NCBI GenBank assembly: GCA_902729315.2
Contig: LR746274.1
Span: 744,001-808,000 of the forward strand
DNA: 64,000 bases
Origin: Spirodela intermedia
Taxonomy: Eukaryota; Streptophyta; Magnoliopsida; Alismatales; Araceae
Direction of reading: 5' to 3'
The position numbers and the translations under genes are program-made. Shown here piece by piece: positions 40,201 through 51,019 of this stretch (positions are counted from its first letter, which is position 1; the number at the start of each line of letters is the position of its first letter). The notes below the pieces were generated by a model. The model did not search any database and was not told where the DNA came from. It was given only the letters and a program-made list of their open reading frames with translations.

Positions 40201-43200
40201 CTCCCTCACCCATCCTGCAGTTACATGATCAAGTCATTTCTCAACAACCCTATCTACCCAAAATGTCAGTTGGGGTTGACCATCCCCAAAGCAGAAGGTT
40301 TACAAAGGATTTTCCTTTCTAAACCTCAGAGCAAAATAATTTATTTCCCTGACATTCAGATGAAAGCTATGCAACCAATGAAGTGTGTATCAAGTCATTG
40401 TCTACCACTGAAGGAGATGAATAATTAGAAAAGGTTCTTTCTCTCAGGAGAGCATTGTTACTGTGACTTTTTTCAACAGATTTTCCTTATTCCAAGATTT
40501 TTCATCTTAGATTCCGTCTCCTACGGGCAAGTATTATATGGGCATAGCCTAAGGAAATCATCGCATCAAAAATCCTTCTTTACTGAAGGATGACAGGTAG
40601 AAACTAGCAGCTAGTGAAGCAGATACAGTTGATAATTTTCCCCAATGCACTGAAGTCATTTTCAGTAACAGCCGCAGAACCCTAACAAGTGCGTCATCGT
40701 CATAAATCTGATCCAAATAAATAGGTCTCAACAAAGAAAGGATGAACGTGACATAAAAAGGGATTAAAATGTTGTCCTAAAACAGAAAAATAAATAAGGA
40801 ATAAAACAACAGCACAGGAGTACCCTTAGTTCTTGATATGCAGCATAGTACTGAGGATACTTTCCTCCAGATCCCCCAAAAGCTTCTTGCCATGCATCAA
40901 TGAGAGATAATATTTTTTCTCTTACATGTAAGTCAGACTGCATGATAGAAATTGACAATGAGAGAGAAATTGGGAAAACAACAATACAACATATGAGATG
41001 CAAAAATATTACGAAAACAAGACACTGACCTTTTTTTTCACTATTTTAACCATTTCATGTAAGATGTCACGCTCAACAATTTGTAGGTGCACACTGTCCC
41101 CACAGTTTTTGCTGAGAGTCTCTAACACCTGAATTAGAAACCAAGGAAATTATATTTACAAATAAATTACAATAATATAGATAATGCACTATAAAATGCA
41201 CAAGTGGGGCGTGCACACGGCTTTGTTGCCAACCAATCACAAGAAAATAAATGAATTTCAAGTTAGATAGATTGTGCTCCAGGATTCCTTTTGGAACTAA
41301 TTCATTCCCCTATTACCGATAGCAACTTTGTTAAAGGCAGCAAATTTGCGGACGAAATGTAATAAATGTGAAAAGCAATATACCTTTGGAAGTAGTTCCC
41401 CCACACAGATTTTGTAAAGCAAACTCTAAAGACATCATGAAGCATTCTAAAATGCAAATGGAGTATCTATCACTTAAGAAGAGCTCTGTGTATTTATCGT
41501 CATTAACTGGGATCTCTCAGAACTACCATCTAATGAGGAGAAGAGCTAAAATAATTAAAGAGAATAATGATGACACTTAATGGCACTAGGTGATGTTGAT
41601 ACGGTTCCACGTCGTCATAAATGAGCATTATAAACTATTTTGGACTGACCTACGATGGGTTTCTTGAGCAATTGATATGTTAGTCGATATTCTTATAACC
41701 AACCTTCCATGAATCAGCCTCCTACTGCAGTACTGCTAATTAACGTCCAATAGAGGCTTTAGACTAGTACAAAACAGTCAGAGGCTTTAGACTAGCTCTC
41801 AACACCGAAAATGTGTCAACAGAAACTACCCTAGTGTTTGTTAGAACAGGAGGTTCAATGACCACACCGTACTACTTCTGAAACAAAACACAGTGCCTCA
41901 GTAGAGCCCTCTTTGACTACGATTCTGACAAAAAATAATTCACAATGTACAACTTGTTCATTTCTTATTTATAGCTCATTTATAGCGTTGTGTTTAGAGA
42001 GATGTTAAAGGGAAGCTAAGGTCATTTTGTGTTAATAAGCAAGAGTTAGAGTGATCTTTTAAAACTTAGCAGATTTGAGCCATAAACTCTACTTTGGATA
42101 AGTAATATTACCAGGTTGCTCGACCATTGCTGCTTCATAGACAGAATGGGCTGTAACATCTCAGGTATACCTGAGCTACCCCGGATTACTTTTGCAAGCC
42201 CCAAGAAAAAGGTCATGATTCCCTTTTCGTGTGCTGCTCCCTTAAGTGGATCAATTCAGTAAAAAAAAGATCCAAAAAAATGTATGGTAATTTGGAAGAA
42301 ATTGATAACTAGCAAAAATGAATCCCGACTTCGCAGCCCAGTTGACAGGTTATTGCATTCTTTACACTTCAAGTGGCAAAATCTAGCTCAAAATTTTTAA
42401 AACTCCTAGGAAAAAGCATTCTGAGATCTCTTTTAAAAAAAAAAGAAGAAGGTGAATTGGAACTCCCAAATAAGCACGAATCTAGAAGAACCTTAAGTAG
42501 GTCACGAATTGTTTGCGCCATTGTAAAAATGTAACACACACCGCACCAACTTTCATACGAAGCAAAAGAAAAAAATAGCAATGGAACAAACTTCACAGGA
42601 GAAAATTTTACAGGGATATTGGAAACTAAAGCAAACGTATGAACTAATGATACAGACAAACATACAATTGAAATTTTAAAGAACGGCAGAGCCAGAAGAT
42701 GTCATGTACTCACAAAGAGAGTAAGGATTTGTATCTTAGAATTTTTACTTCCTAAGCGCTTTTTAAGAATCTTGATTACATCCTTCGCTTGCCTGTGGTC
42801 AAAAAGAAGCAAGCACATATATATGAGTCAAGCATATGAAGATTAAATCACAATGTTATCAGACAATAAGAGCCGAAGCAGAGATTCCGAAATATGGAAG
42901 ACACGATAATAAAAGTATCTGTACAGATCCATGTAGGAAGTGAGATCACAGAATAAATCCAGAGACTCACGACAATGAATTATGATAGCAATTACAGCAT
43001 CATGTGTGTCAAGATATTCAATAGAAACCAATCCTGACGGTTGAAATTGTGCTTGAATAATCAACCTAGAATAATCAAGCAATAAACAGGTTGACAAGGA
43101 AGTAGGGAAGATACTGAGCTGTCTCCTGCGCTGATGGAAAGTTGGTTGATTTTCTAAAACATATTCCATCACAATGTAACGCTTTCTTCCTTCTTCGGAC

Positions 43201-43563
43201 ATGAAAATGGCTCCGGCTGGGCATAAAATTTCTAAGCTGACTCTTCGTTCCATAGTAAGATGATTAGGTAGTAAATTGCAGAATAATTCCAGACACGACA
43301 AAACGATAACTATAGAAGCCTCCGTTTTTTAATGGCCAATTAGACGATTCCATCATGAGCCATCCTTCCTAGATGCCTGGTATCGGATGCGGGGGAAGTA
43401 TAGGCGTCGTTTGCGTAACAGTTTCTTTCCGGAAGAAAAAGCCACAAAGATTTTACCCTGGATCCATGTTGATGATGTCGCAGAGTTCCATGTTTATCGC
43501 CCAATCTGGACCAATTAGCAATTCGCTTGTCGCCCTGTCCGCGCAGGCCACCCCACTGGCCAT
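36527..43563 (-). CDS. TOM1-like (TOL) VHS/GAT ubiquitin-binding sorting protein
   Basis: Plant TOL proteins bind ubiquitinated membrane cargo and pass it to ESCRT-I for vacuolar sorting, in the role ESCRT-0 plays in animals. Nine exons join in frame on the minus strand: 43563-43457, 42792-42714, 41128-41030, 40937-40824, 39813-39665, 38627-38546, 37742-37657, 37529-37344 and 37112-36527; 495 residues. The VHS domain occupies about residues 5-135 ([25 protein letters not shown], then [15 protein letters not shown] and [19 protein letters not shown]). The GAT domain is about 170-280 ([56 protein letters not shown]). An acidic [17 protein letters not shown] segment and a Pro/Ser-rich tail (about 302-495) follow. 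The start is the ATG at 43563, directly ahead of the conserved VHS start. The VHS and GAT domains place it in the TOL family; which of the Arabidopsis TOL1-9 proteins it matches is not decided. Confidence 0.94.
37229..37291. repeat. (TA)n-(GA)n microsatellite in TOL intron 8
   Basis: A short TA run (37216-37231) leads into a GA run of about 55 bp, inside the intron 37343-37113 of the TOL gene. In the transcript it is a CU tract upstream of the acceptor. Confidence 0.9.
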
Positions 43564-46500
43564 AATTCACGAGCACTTGAACTTTCCCTATACAAATTCG
43601 CGTGTTTTAATCCACACCTGAGAAACCAATGAGAACACGAACCAGATCAGGCCCCACAGCGCCATTTACTTTCCCGGTCCGTGCGTCCCTCTTCCTCAAA
43701 TGGAGAAGAAAACCGCAGCACTGCCAAAGATCAGCGAAGTACTTCGCACAAATGCTCGATTTATCATTCATTCTCCATACATCCCCTCAAAGTCCGCCAT
43801 CAGCAGCGAAGTTCTCGATGTTACCTGGGTCCGCGGCAAGAGACGACTTGCTCTGGAGGAGACGCCCAGGCAGGAGAGACCGGATCTGGAGGATCGTTCT
43901 TCAGTTGACTACAAACTGGTGATGCGTTCTTCGAGAGAATAGAGAGCAATCGAAGATCCTCAGCCCTCGGACGTTTCCTTCCCGAGCTTCCTCGCACCTC
44001 GGACGCGCCTGGAAAAAGGGGGCAAACCAGCCGAGACGGTCGTTCGTTTGGAACGCGTGAGCCGCCGACATTAAATATAATAATCCGGAAAGAAGAATTC
44101 CAGTCCTCCGCGGTAACACGCAAACAGGTCTCATACGGCCTCCGGGCAAGCGAAAAGCTTGAGGTGTCCCTTTCGGTAACCATACCACCTTCTTGCTCCA
44201 TTAGATTTCATCCAGGAGCGTGTTTTCTGTAAATTACAGGGTGACCCCTGTTCCCGGCATTCTAGCGAAGACCCGGGGGACATAAATAAAAATTATATAA
44301 ATTAGGGAGAAAGTACGATAATTAGGACAAAAATATTCCAGAAGAAGGAACTTCAATCTGGATATATATTACCGGACGTAAGAGGTAATTTTCTGTAAAT
44401 TAATGGTCGATCTTCTGGTCGTGGCATCCCAACAGAAAAATATCCTCAGTGAAGATCCTGGAGGCTTTTATAAAACTGAAAAGGACATAAATAAAATTTT
44501 GTATACATTATGGGATATAAAATATTACGGTGAGAAAATTTTCCAGAATGAAGTTTCTTTGTGCTTCGCGTCTTTGGCTGAGTGTTGGAATTATATCATA
44601 AATATTTTGGAGGGGTTTTCTATAATTACCGGTCTACGGTCAATCCGAGTCACGAACCGCCCGGACGTTGCTCGGCGGGAACCGGTCCGTAGAAGGATCG
44701 CGAAGTCCGGTCTGAACTAACCCGCTCGGCTGAGAAGAACCAGACCTGAGGCGTCAGTGAACCGGATTTGTCTACGTGTAGACCCCACACCTCCTTCTCA
44801 GTCAACCCACACCTTTATTATTTTCTTACATTGAATAAAAAATACGCATATATTTCTTTAACTGACTAAAAAAATTGCAATAAATAAATTCGTCCCAATC
44901 CAAAAGGTCGTTCACCCCATTCCCTCTTTTTGTTTTTCCGTTCGAATAGAATACTCAGTCGTGGCCGTGGCGGTGGAGCAATGGCAGAACCAGGGCGGGG
45001 GGGCCTGTTGCTGCTTCGGTGGCCCGTTCCTTTCTCACCTCCATGTCTTAGGCCCCTGTTGCTTGGAGATTTCGGTCGTCAACCTCTACTCTCACCTCCC
45101 GGATCTTCAATATCTTCGTGCGATGCAAAGCTCTTATCGGAAGATGTCTAATCAGTAAGAACCTTTCCCTGAATTCGGCCGCAGTGTCTTTTAGGGCAAA
45201 CCACGACATCAACCTGAACCAACAGAGCTCTTGACTAAGGTTGAATGCTCCTAATCGACTGTAAATCTGTTAAACATCCTCTGTACCCCTATAGATCATC
45301 GGTAAGCAACCACAATGAACCGGAACGACATATTGGAGAGGAATCAGCTTCGCGGAGGTGAATTAACCGGTCCAAAAGATCGGAGCTGTATCTTGTGGAG
45401 ACTTCGAATTCTTCGGGTACATAGAAACTAGAAAGATCAACTGGACGACTCCAGCATTCTCCATGTCTTTTCTGTTAGTATTTGGCAGAACATTGATTGC
45501 GACAGTTTTTTAATAATATTTTTATTTATTTATTATTTTTTAGTATTTATTTTTTATTTATTATTCTTATTATTTAATTTATTATTCGTATTATTCTTAT
45601 TATTCGTATTATTCTTATTATTCGTATTATTCTTATTATTCGTATTATTCTTATTATTCTTATTATTCTTATTATTCTTATTATTCTTATTATTCTTATT
45701 ATTCTTATTATTCTTATTATTCTTATTATTCTTATTATTCTTATTATTCTTATTATTCTTATTATTCTTATTATTCTTATTATTCTTATTATTCCTATTA
45801 TTCTTATTATTCGTATTATTCTTATTATTCTTATTATTCTTATTATTCTTATTATTCTTATTATTCTTATTATTCTTATTATTCTTATTATTCTTATTAT
45901 TCTTATTATTCTTATTATTCTTATTATTCTTATTATTCTTATTATTCTTATTATTCTTATTATTCCTATTATTCTTATTATTCTTATTTTATTTTTTTGT
46001 TTTTTGTTTTCTGTTTTTTGTTTTTTTTGTTTTTTGTTTTTATTTTTGTTTTTGTTTTTTATTTTTATTTTTATTTTTATTTTACTGGTGAAGAGGCATG
46101 AAAACAGAAAGACAGATTATTCAATCAACAACTAATCGCAGGAATCATCGCTTGAATCAATTTGGCTTCTTCTGACAAATCAGTGGCGGCCAGCTGTCAA
46201 CCAGACTTGACTTCCTTCTCCATCCCTGGTCCGATACCGAGTCGGCAAGTATCAGAAAACAGAAGGATGATATGTGGGACCTTTGACTCGTCTAACTCTG
46301 TTCCGTAGAAAAGGGTGACCATTGAACTTCCCTAATGGGACATAGCTCTACCTGTCCATAGAAATGGACAGTATGCATCTTCATTGTCTCTTCATAACTG
46401 TACTCCATTGTTTTTTCCCTCGTTTTCGTGTGCACCAACATGATCATTAGAGTAGCTAGAACTGAGCGTCAACGGTGTTACTTGTTGAAGCTTCTCGGCA

Positions 46501-47385
46501 GTTTACTTCCTGCTGTAGTCTTGGTGAACTAAGTGACTGGGACACCTGGTGGAAGTTGAATGTTTCCTCCTATGGTCTATTGCATTTCAGCTAAAACTGC
46601 AGTGATTAGTGATATTCTTTGTGGAGAATCCTTCCGGATTACTGGTAAGAAGGTGGACCTGATTGATCAAAATCAATGGAGTGGAGTTGATATAGTCCAG
46701 ACGGAGGGCTTTAATTGCATGCTGCCTGGCAACTGGGACTGTGGCGTCATTTTTCTCCCATCTCGGATGAGGATTGCAGGATCAGATTGGCCGACCAAGT
46801 CGATCGGATTTAACTCCCGGAATTCGCTGATTCAGAAGAACAGTCCTGTTCGATAAATAGGCATAAATATGAGAAACTTCGCTGGATATAGTTTTTAGTG
46901 CTTTTAATGGGTTCATTAAACACTTCATTTTTTCACAGGAAAGCCGTGTCGTGGCTAATAAACAAAGCGCGTCACTGGAGAAGCGTTTTGCACACGGGGG
47001 CAAGCAGTTGCTAGAAATTGCAGGTATTTCTTGGGGGATTTACATGATTTGCCTCTCTAAAATCTTCTTCTTTTTCCGAATGACTACATCTTGCAGGGAA
47101 ACATCATCTACTCTCTCTTATTGAATACTACGACATGGGTGTACAGGATATGGCACAAGAATATTCAAAATGAGATGCTCTGATCTTCTTCTCCCTCACC
47201 GCCACCGGATCCTGCCCATGTTGATGGAGAATGGACTGCATCCCATCGTTTTCCTGCCATGTCCATGAAACATCGGATGAGAAAACCATGACAAAAATCT
47301 CCATTCTTTTAGCAAACATTGAGGTTCAGATGACCGATATCCACTCCCTCTCTAGAATTGATGGAAACCATGGTTGGTGGTGTTC
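43564..47385. other. 3.8-kb interval without a recognisable gene
   Basis: This interval begins with the TOL promoter and ends at the 3' side of the small gene at 47386. It contains a partly duplicated AT-rich segment at 44223-44500 (TTTTCTGTAAATTA at 44223 and 44389, GGACATAAATAAAA at 44279 and 44485), the nine-base repeat block at 45570-45985 followed by a T/G-rich tail to about 46080, and short ORFs with no domain I recognise, including 44403-44720 and 46560-46856. The region looks like ordinary decayed intergenic DNA. Confidence 0.55.
45570..45985. repeat. Nonanucleotide TATTATTC(T/G) tandem repeat
   Basis: About 415 bp made of the 9-bp unit TATTATTCT, roughly 45 copies. The left 100 bp alternates TATTATTCG and TATTATTCT, giving an 18-bp higher-order period; the rest is nearly homogeneous with rare CCT or CGT variants. 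It is flanked on the right by a T-rich TTTTTGTTTT stretch. Confidence 0.9.
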
Positions 47386-48045
47386 TTACCTCCTCCTCAT
47401 CCCGTAGCACCCCTTTGGCCCCTCACCGCCCTCGTACTTGCCATGCCAGAGCCTCACCGCCTCCGGCAGCGCAGGCTTGGGCGAAACCTTGGAATTGCAC
47501 ACGCTGGCCCCTGAGCTCCTCCTCCACTTCCCCAGATTCATGACCGGGAAGAACATCTTCAGCTGGAAGACGCCGTTGTCCATGCTCGCGCTCCTCAGAA
47601 TCTCCTTCTTACCATTCTTGATCTTATTCTCCGCCGCCGCCGGCTCCTTCTCCTCTCCGGTGGCGGCGCCGCCCTTCGCCACCACCGGCATCTCCACCAT
47701 GTCCCGAAGCGAGAGCTCGTACGCCATCTCCGGCACGCCTCTCACCAGCTCCATCATCTCCTGCCGGTACCTCGCTATGTCCTGCGCGCGAGCTCCCGGC
47801 GGCGGCGCCGCCGCCTGCCACAGCACCGGCGAGCCGTTCCCCTTCTCCTCAGTAAGCCCCTTTGAGTCTTGTTGTTGTTGTTCTCCTTCTTCTTCGCCGT
47901 TGGGCGAGCTCCTGCCGGCGCGCTTGAGGTAGCCGTAACTCCCTCTAAGCTTCTGCACCCACAAGGCTCCGCCGGCGACGGTGGTGGCGAAGCTGAACCG
48001 GTCTCCGCCCCTGGCGGCGGCCGGCGCCGGCCGGATTAGCGACAT
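47386..48045 (-). CDS. Uncharacterised plant protein, 219 aa
   Basis: A GC-rich single-exon ORF of 219 codons starting at the ATG at 48045. I do not recognise a named domain. It begins with an Arg/Gly-rich segment, has an acidic Gln-rich linker, then a helical RYRQEMMELVRGVPEMAYELSLRDMVE block (about residues 97-123) and, near the C-terminus, SMDNGVFQLKMFFPV and VCNSKVSPKP. These blocks resemble a small family of plant proteins of unknown function, from memory and without a search. The ORF stops at a TAA overlapping a possible splice donor (AGGAG|GTAAGA), so a further 3' exon is possible. Strong codon bias and the ordered motif blocks argue that it is a real gene. Confidence 0.72.
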   Translation of the reverse strand: MSLIRPAPAAARGGDRFSFATTVAGGALWVQKLRGSYGYLKRAGRSSPNGEEEGEQQQQDSKGLTEEKGNGSPVLWQAAAPPPGARAQDIARYRQEMMELVRGVPEMAYELSLRDMVEMPVVAKGGAATGEEKEPAAAENKIKNGKKEILRSASMDNGVFQLKMFFPVMNLGKWRRSSGASVCNSKVSPKPALPEAVRLWHGKYEGGEGPKGCYGMRRR

Positions 48046-50976
48046 CGCCGCCGCAGTGGATCGTCACTTCTTCCTTCACTGAGCAGACAGAGAGGGAGGA
48101 GGGCCTGGTAGAATGCTGCGGTTCCCGACCCGCAAAGGGGAGTCTTTTATGGCCGCAATTGCAGTACATCTCCTCCGAGGTAATCGCTTTCAGCCGGCTC
48201 CGGAAGTCAAGCTTCTTCTAGATGCGTCCTTGCGTCGGGTAGCTTTCCCTCCCCGTATTGTCTTCACGTCGGATTGACTTCCCCGCCATTTGAAGACAGA
48301 GACCTCCCTGGAGGCCCAAGTGGAGGTTTCGTCGCCATTGATGGTCGCTCTCCCAGGTCAGGATCTAACTCCTACGTCCCTGATTTTCTGGGCTAATACG
48401 GATTTAATGATTCTATACTTCTATTTTTCTATGAAACCTTTTCAGATTATTAATTGCACTCGGCGCCCGATTTGACCAAGACGACTCCCAGTTCCTACGG
48501 CGTACCCAGACTGAAGTGTTTCCGCTGAAACCCGGCCCCAGTGGTCAAAAACAGATAGAGAAAGGGTACAAATATAAATATTCTCGTAAACTAGGAAAAT
48601 CGTATACAGTGAAAATAATTTCAGGTCCTCTTCGTAAAAACATGTCGGCACCATCTTCTCGCTCAATAAATGGGGACCCACACCAGCGTCGAATCACGAC
48701 CAAAGGTTCTCTTTCTCTCTCTAGCTGAGTTTCTCTTTCCATTCTCGGGTCTGAAAAGAGTAAAAAACCTTGGGCCTGACCCATGTAAGGAAAACACTTG
48801 CCTGAGGCGGGTACACCAACCCTTCGGGCAGGGCAGCCAATTGCTAGTAATCTTTTTCCATGCTCTTGATAATAGTGTGAAACTTGGGGTTTTATTGTTT
48901 ATAAAAACCCTGCGTCTGGGGATTTTTCTCTAATTATTTTTTGGAAGGGTTCTTTTTTAATCTTAGCGGACCCCCCGAGGTCAATGCTATACAATTGACC
49001 ACTTGATGAATGGCAACGGATGGGACGACTGGGTAGAGGTGTACGTCGGACAACCTGTTTGACGGCATCTTCTGGTCAATCTTTCTTAACTGGGGGGATT
49101 ATTTGGCTTCAGGTCCCTATGTAATTCTTATGTTGTTGAAATACTCTGCACTTATCTGTATTAGACAGGATTTACAAATAGAAGAAAATTTTTTAGAATA
49201 TATAATTGCCACAGAGTTCTCGATGATCATCTTCCTCTCTCTCCTGACCTCTCCAAGACCTACCCTCGGAGTCACACGTGGCAACTCATTAGATTGTACC
49301 CGAATCGGTGGGCGGCGTGGTCTTCAATCAGAGAGAGAGAGAGAGAGAGAGAGAGTGATCTTCCTGTTTGACGGCGGGACTTTGGTCGTCCATCTCGCGT
49401 TTCGTCATCCACACGAGTGGGGGACGAAGAAGATCGTCCTATCCTCGTTGGTCAACGCATGCTCCCACACGGCCTCTCCTGTTCTCCACAATCTCGAGGT
49501 CTTCAGAGACACGAAGACGTGCATTTCGACGCACCCACGGTTTCGCCTCCTGCACCCCCTCGACGACCCACGGAGAGACACACAGAAAGAGATGGGTAGA
49601 GAGAGAGAGAGAGAAAGAGAGGGCCGGGATGAGTCCACTAGATTGGGAACCTTCAACGTTGCCGGGCTTTGGAAGGCGGGCGCCGTCTTCTCTACTCCGC
49701 CCAGTCGAGACCTTTTGAGGCACACGGAGGAAGGGACAGCTAGTGGGCCTACTGAGGCATGGGCGGGCCCGTTTAAGCCCAATAAGGATACTTTATAACG
49801 GGCGGCCCATTGGAAAGGGGAAGAACCCATTGGGCCCCTAACCTCTACTACTAGCCATCCACCCAGAGTACGCTCGCATAATGTCTGGTAAATTTAAGGT
49901 TGACTTTAGGGAGCCGATGTATAACATTTCGCAGCCCATTTCCAGAGTTTTCAAATAATTATCCATCCAGCCACGTGCAGGCTTCGGCTTTAAAAATTAT
50001 GCCCATAAAAATACTTACCGCAATTTCGATATGGTCTGGGCTGAAAGTCTCACACTCTCCGTATCGTATCATCTCTATTCTCTCTCTCTATCTCTATCTC
50101 TATTCTCTCTCTCTCTCTATCTCTATCTCTCTCTCTACTCTCTCTCTCTCTAAACTAAACTGAGAGACATGCATGGGCCACCCTCAGAGAGAGTTCTAGC
50201 TTCGTGAAGTACCTCGAGAGCCGTCGGCGTGGAGAAGACAGCATGTTGCTCCAGACAGCTTCGAGGCTCTCCACGAAGATCACCCATGAGTTCCCAGAGT
50301 TGGTGTTCAGCCCCAAAGAGCGGCTCATCGCCATCAGAGACGATGATCCATAGGTTCGAGAGGAACATGAGTAGGTTCTGCGCAGCAGAAGACTCCAGTT
50401 CTCGCCGGAAACTCCGCCTTCTTTCAATGGAAAAGACGGCTTCTCCTCTCTCTCTCTCTCTCTCTCTCTCCATCTCTATCTCTCTCTAGAGATCTGAACC
50501 CAGGGATCACGGATCGATCGAAGGGCGTCCTTTTCCATCTCAGCTGCTGTGCGTTGCACGTGACTGGTTCTGCCGTCCCGAGGAGCATGGTTCCAAAAGT
50601 GTCAACATGGGCTGCTCCCAACCCCGAATGCCTCCCCGTTGCTCTACCGGGGACTGGCGTCTCTCTTTCCTCCGTGAGAGATCGTCGCCCTTGGAAGAGG
50701 AGAACCCGTGAGGGGCTCTAATATCTCGGTGACTTGGGCATATGGTAACGCGGGCGAAGGACATTTTCCACAGAAAAAGACGGAGAAGAAAAAGATTGAA
50801 CGTTATGTGTGTCGTTTTTCTAGTGTGAGAAAGACGGAGATGGGTTCAATCACGAGGGCAGAAGATCTCGTGTTCTTCCATGTCTCGAGTTGGTTTAACA
50901 TAAAACACAGGTTTATATATTGTGATCAAAATGAAAACACTGTACTGACCACTACGTTCACATATTTATTGTTTTT

Positions 50977-51019
<43 letters not shown>
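48046..51019. other. 3-kb interval without a recognisable gene
   Basis: This interval lies upstream of the 47386-48045 gene and downstream of the ABCG gene. It contains GA/CT tracts at 49330-49356, 49597-49620, 50070-50152, 50439-50470 and 50980-51013, and TGGGCC/GGCCCA boxes at 49744, 49804 and 49831. ORFs here (such as 49103-49798 and 50150-50473) run through the microsatellites and show no domain I recognise. A decayed gene fragment around 50160-50430 is possible but unproven. Confidence 0.5.
50980..51013. repeat. (GA)n microsatellite just after the ABCG stop codon
   Basis: GA run of about 34 bp ending 7 bp from the TGA (51020-51022) of the minus-strand ABCG gene. The mRNA would carry a CU run at the start of its 3' UTR, as in the TOL gene. 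Confidence 0.9.

Noticed and set aside
43821-44201. 126-codon minus-strand ORF upstream of the TOL gene
   Set aside because: Overlaps ORFs in several frames on both strands and has no known motif; more likely promoter or leader sequence.
44403-44720. 105-codon plus-strand ORF
   Set aside because: Lies in the duplicated AT-rich segment; no domain or coding-like composition.
49103-49798. 231-codon plus-strand ORF
   Set aside because: Runs through two GA microsatellites (RERERER) and has no domain.
50150-50473. Possible coding fragment, either strand
   Set aside because: Both strands give plausible-looking peptides but I recognise neither, and one frame stops after about 50 codons. Left as unresolved.
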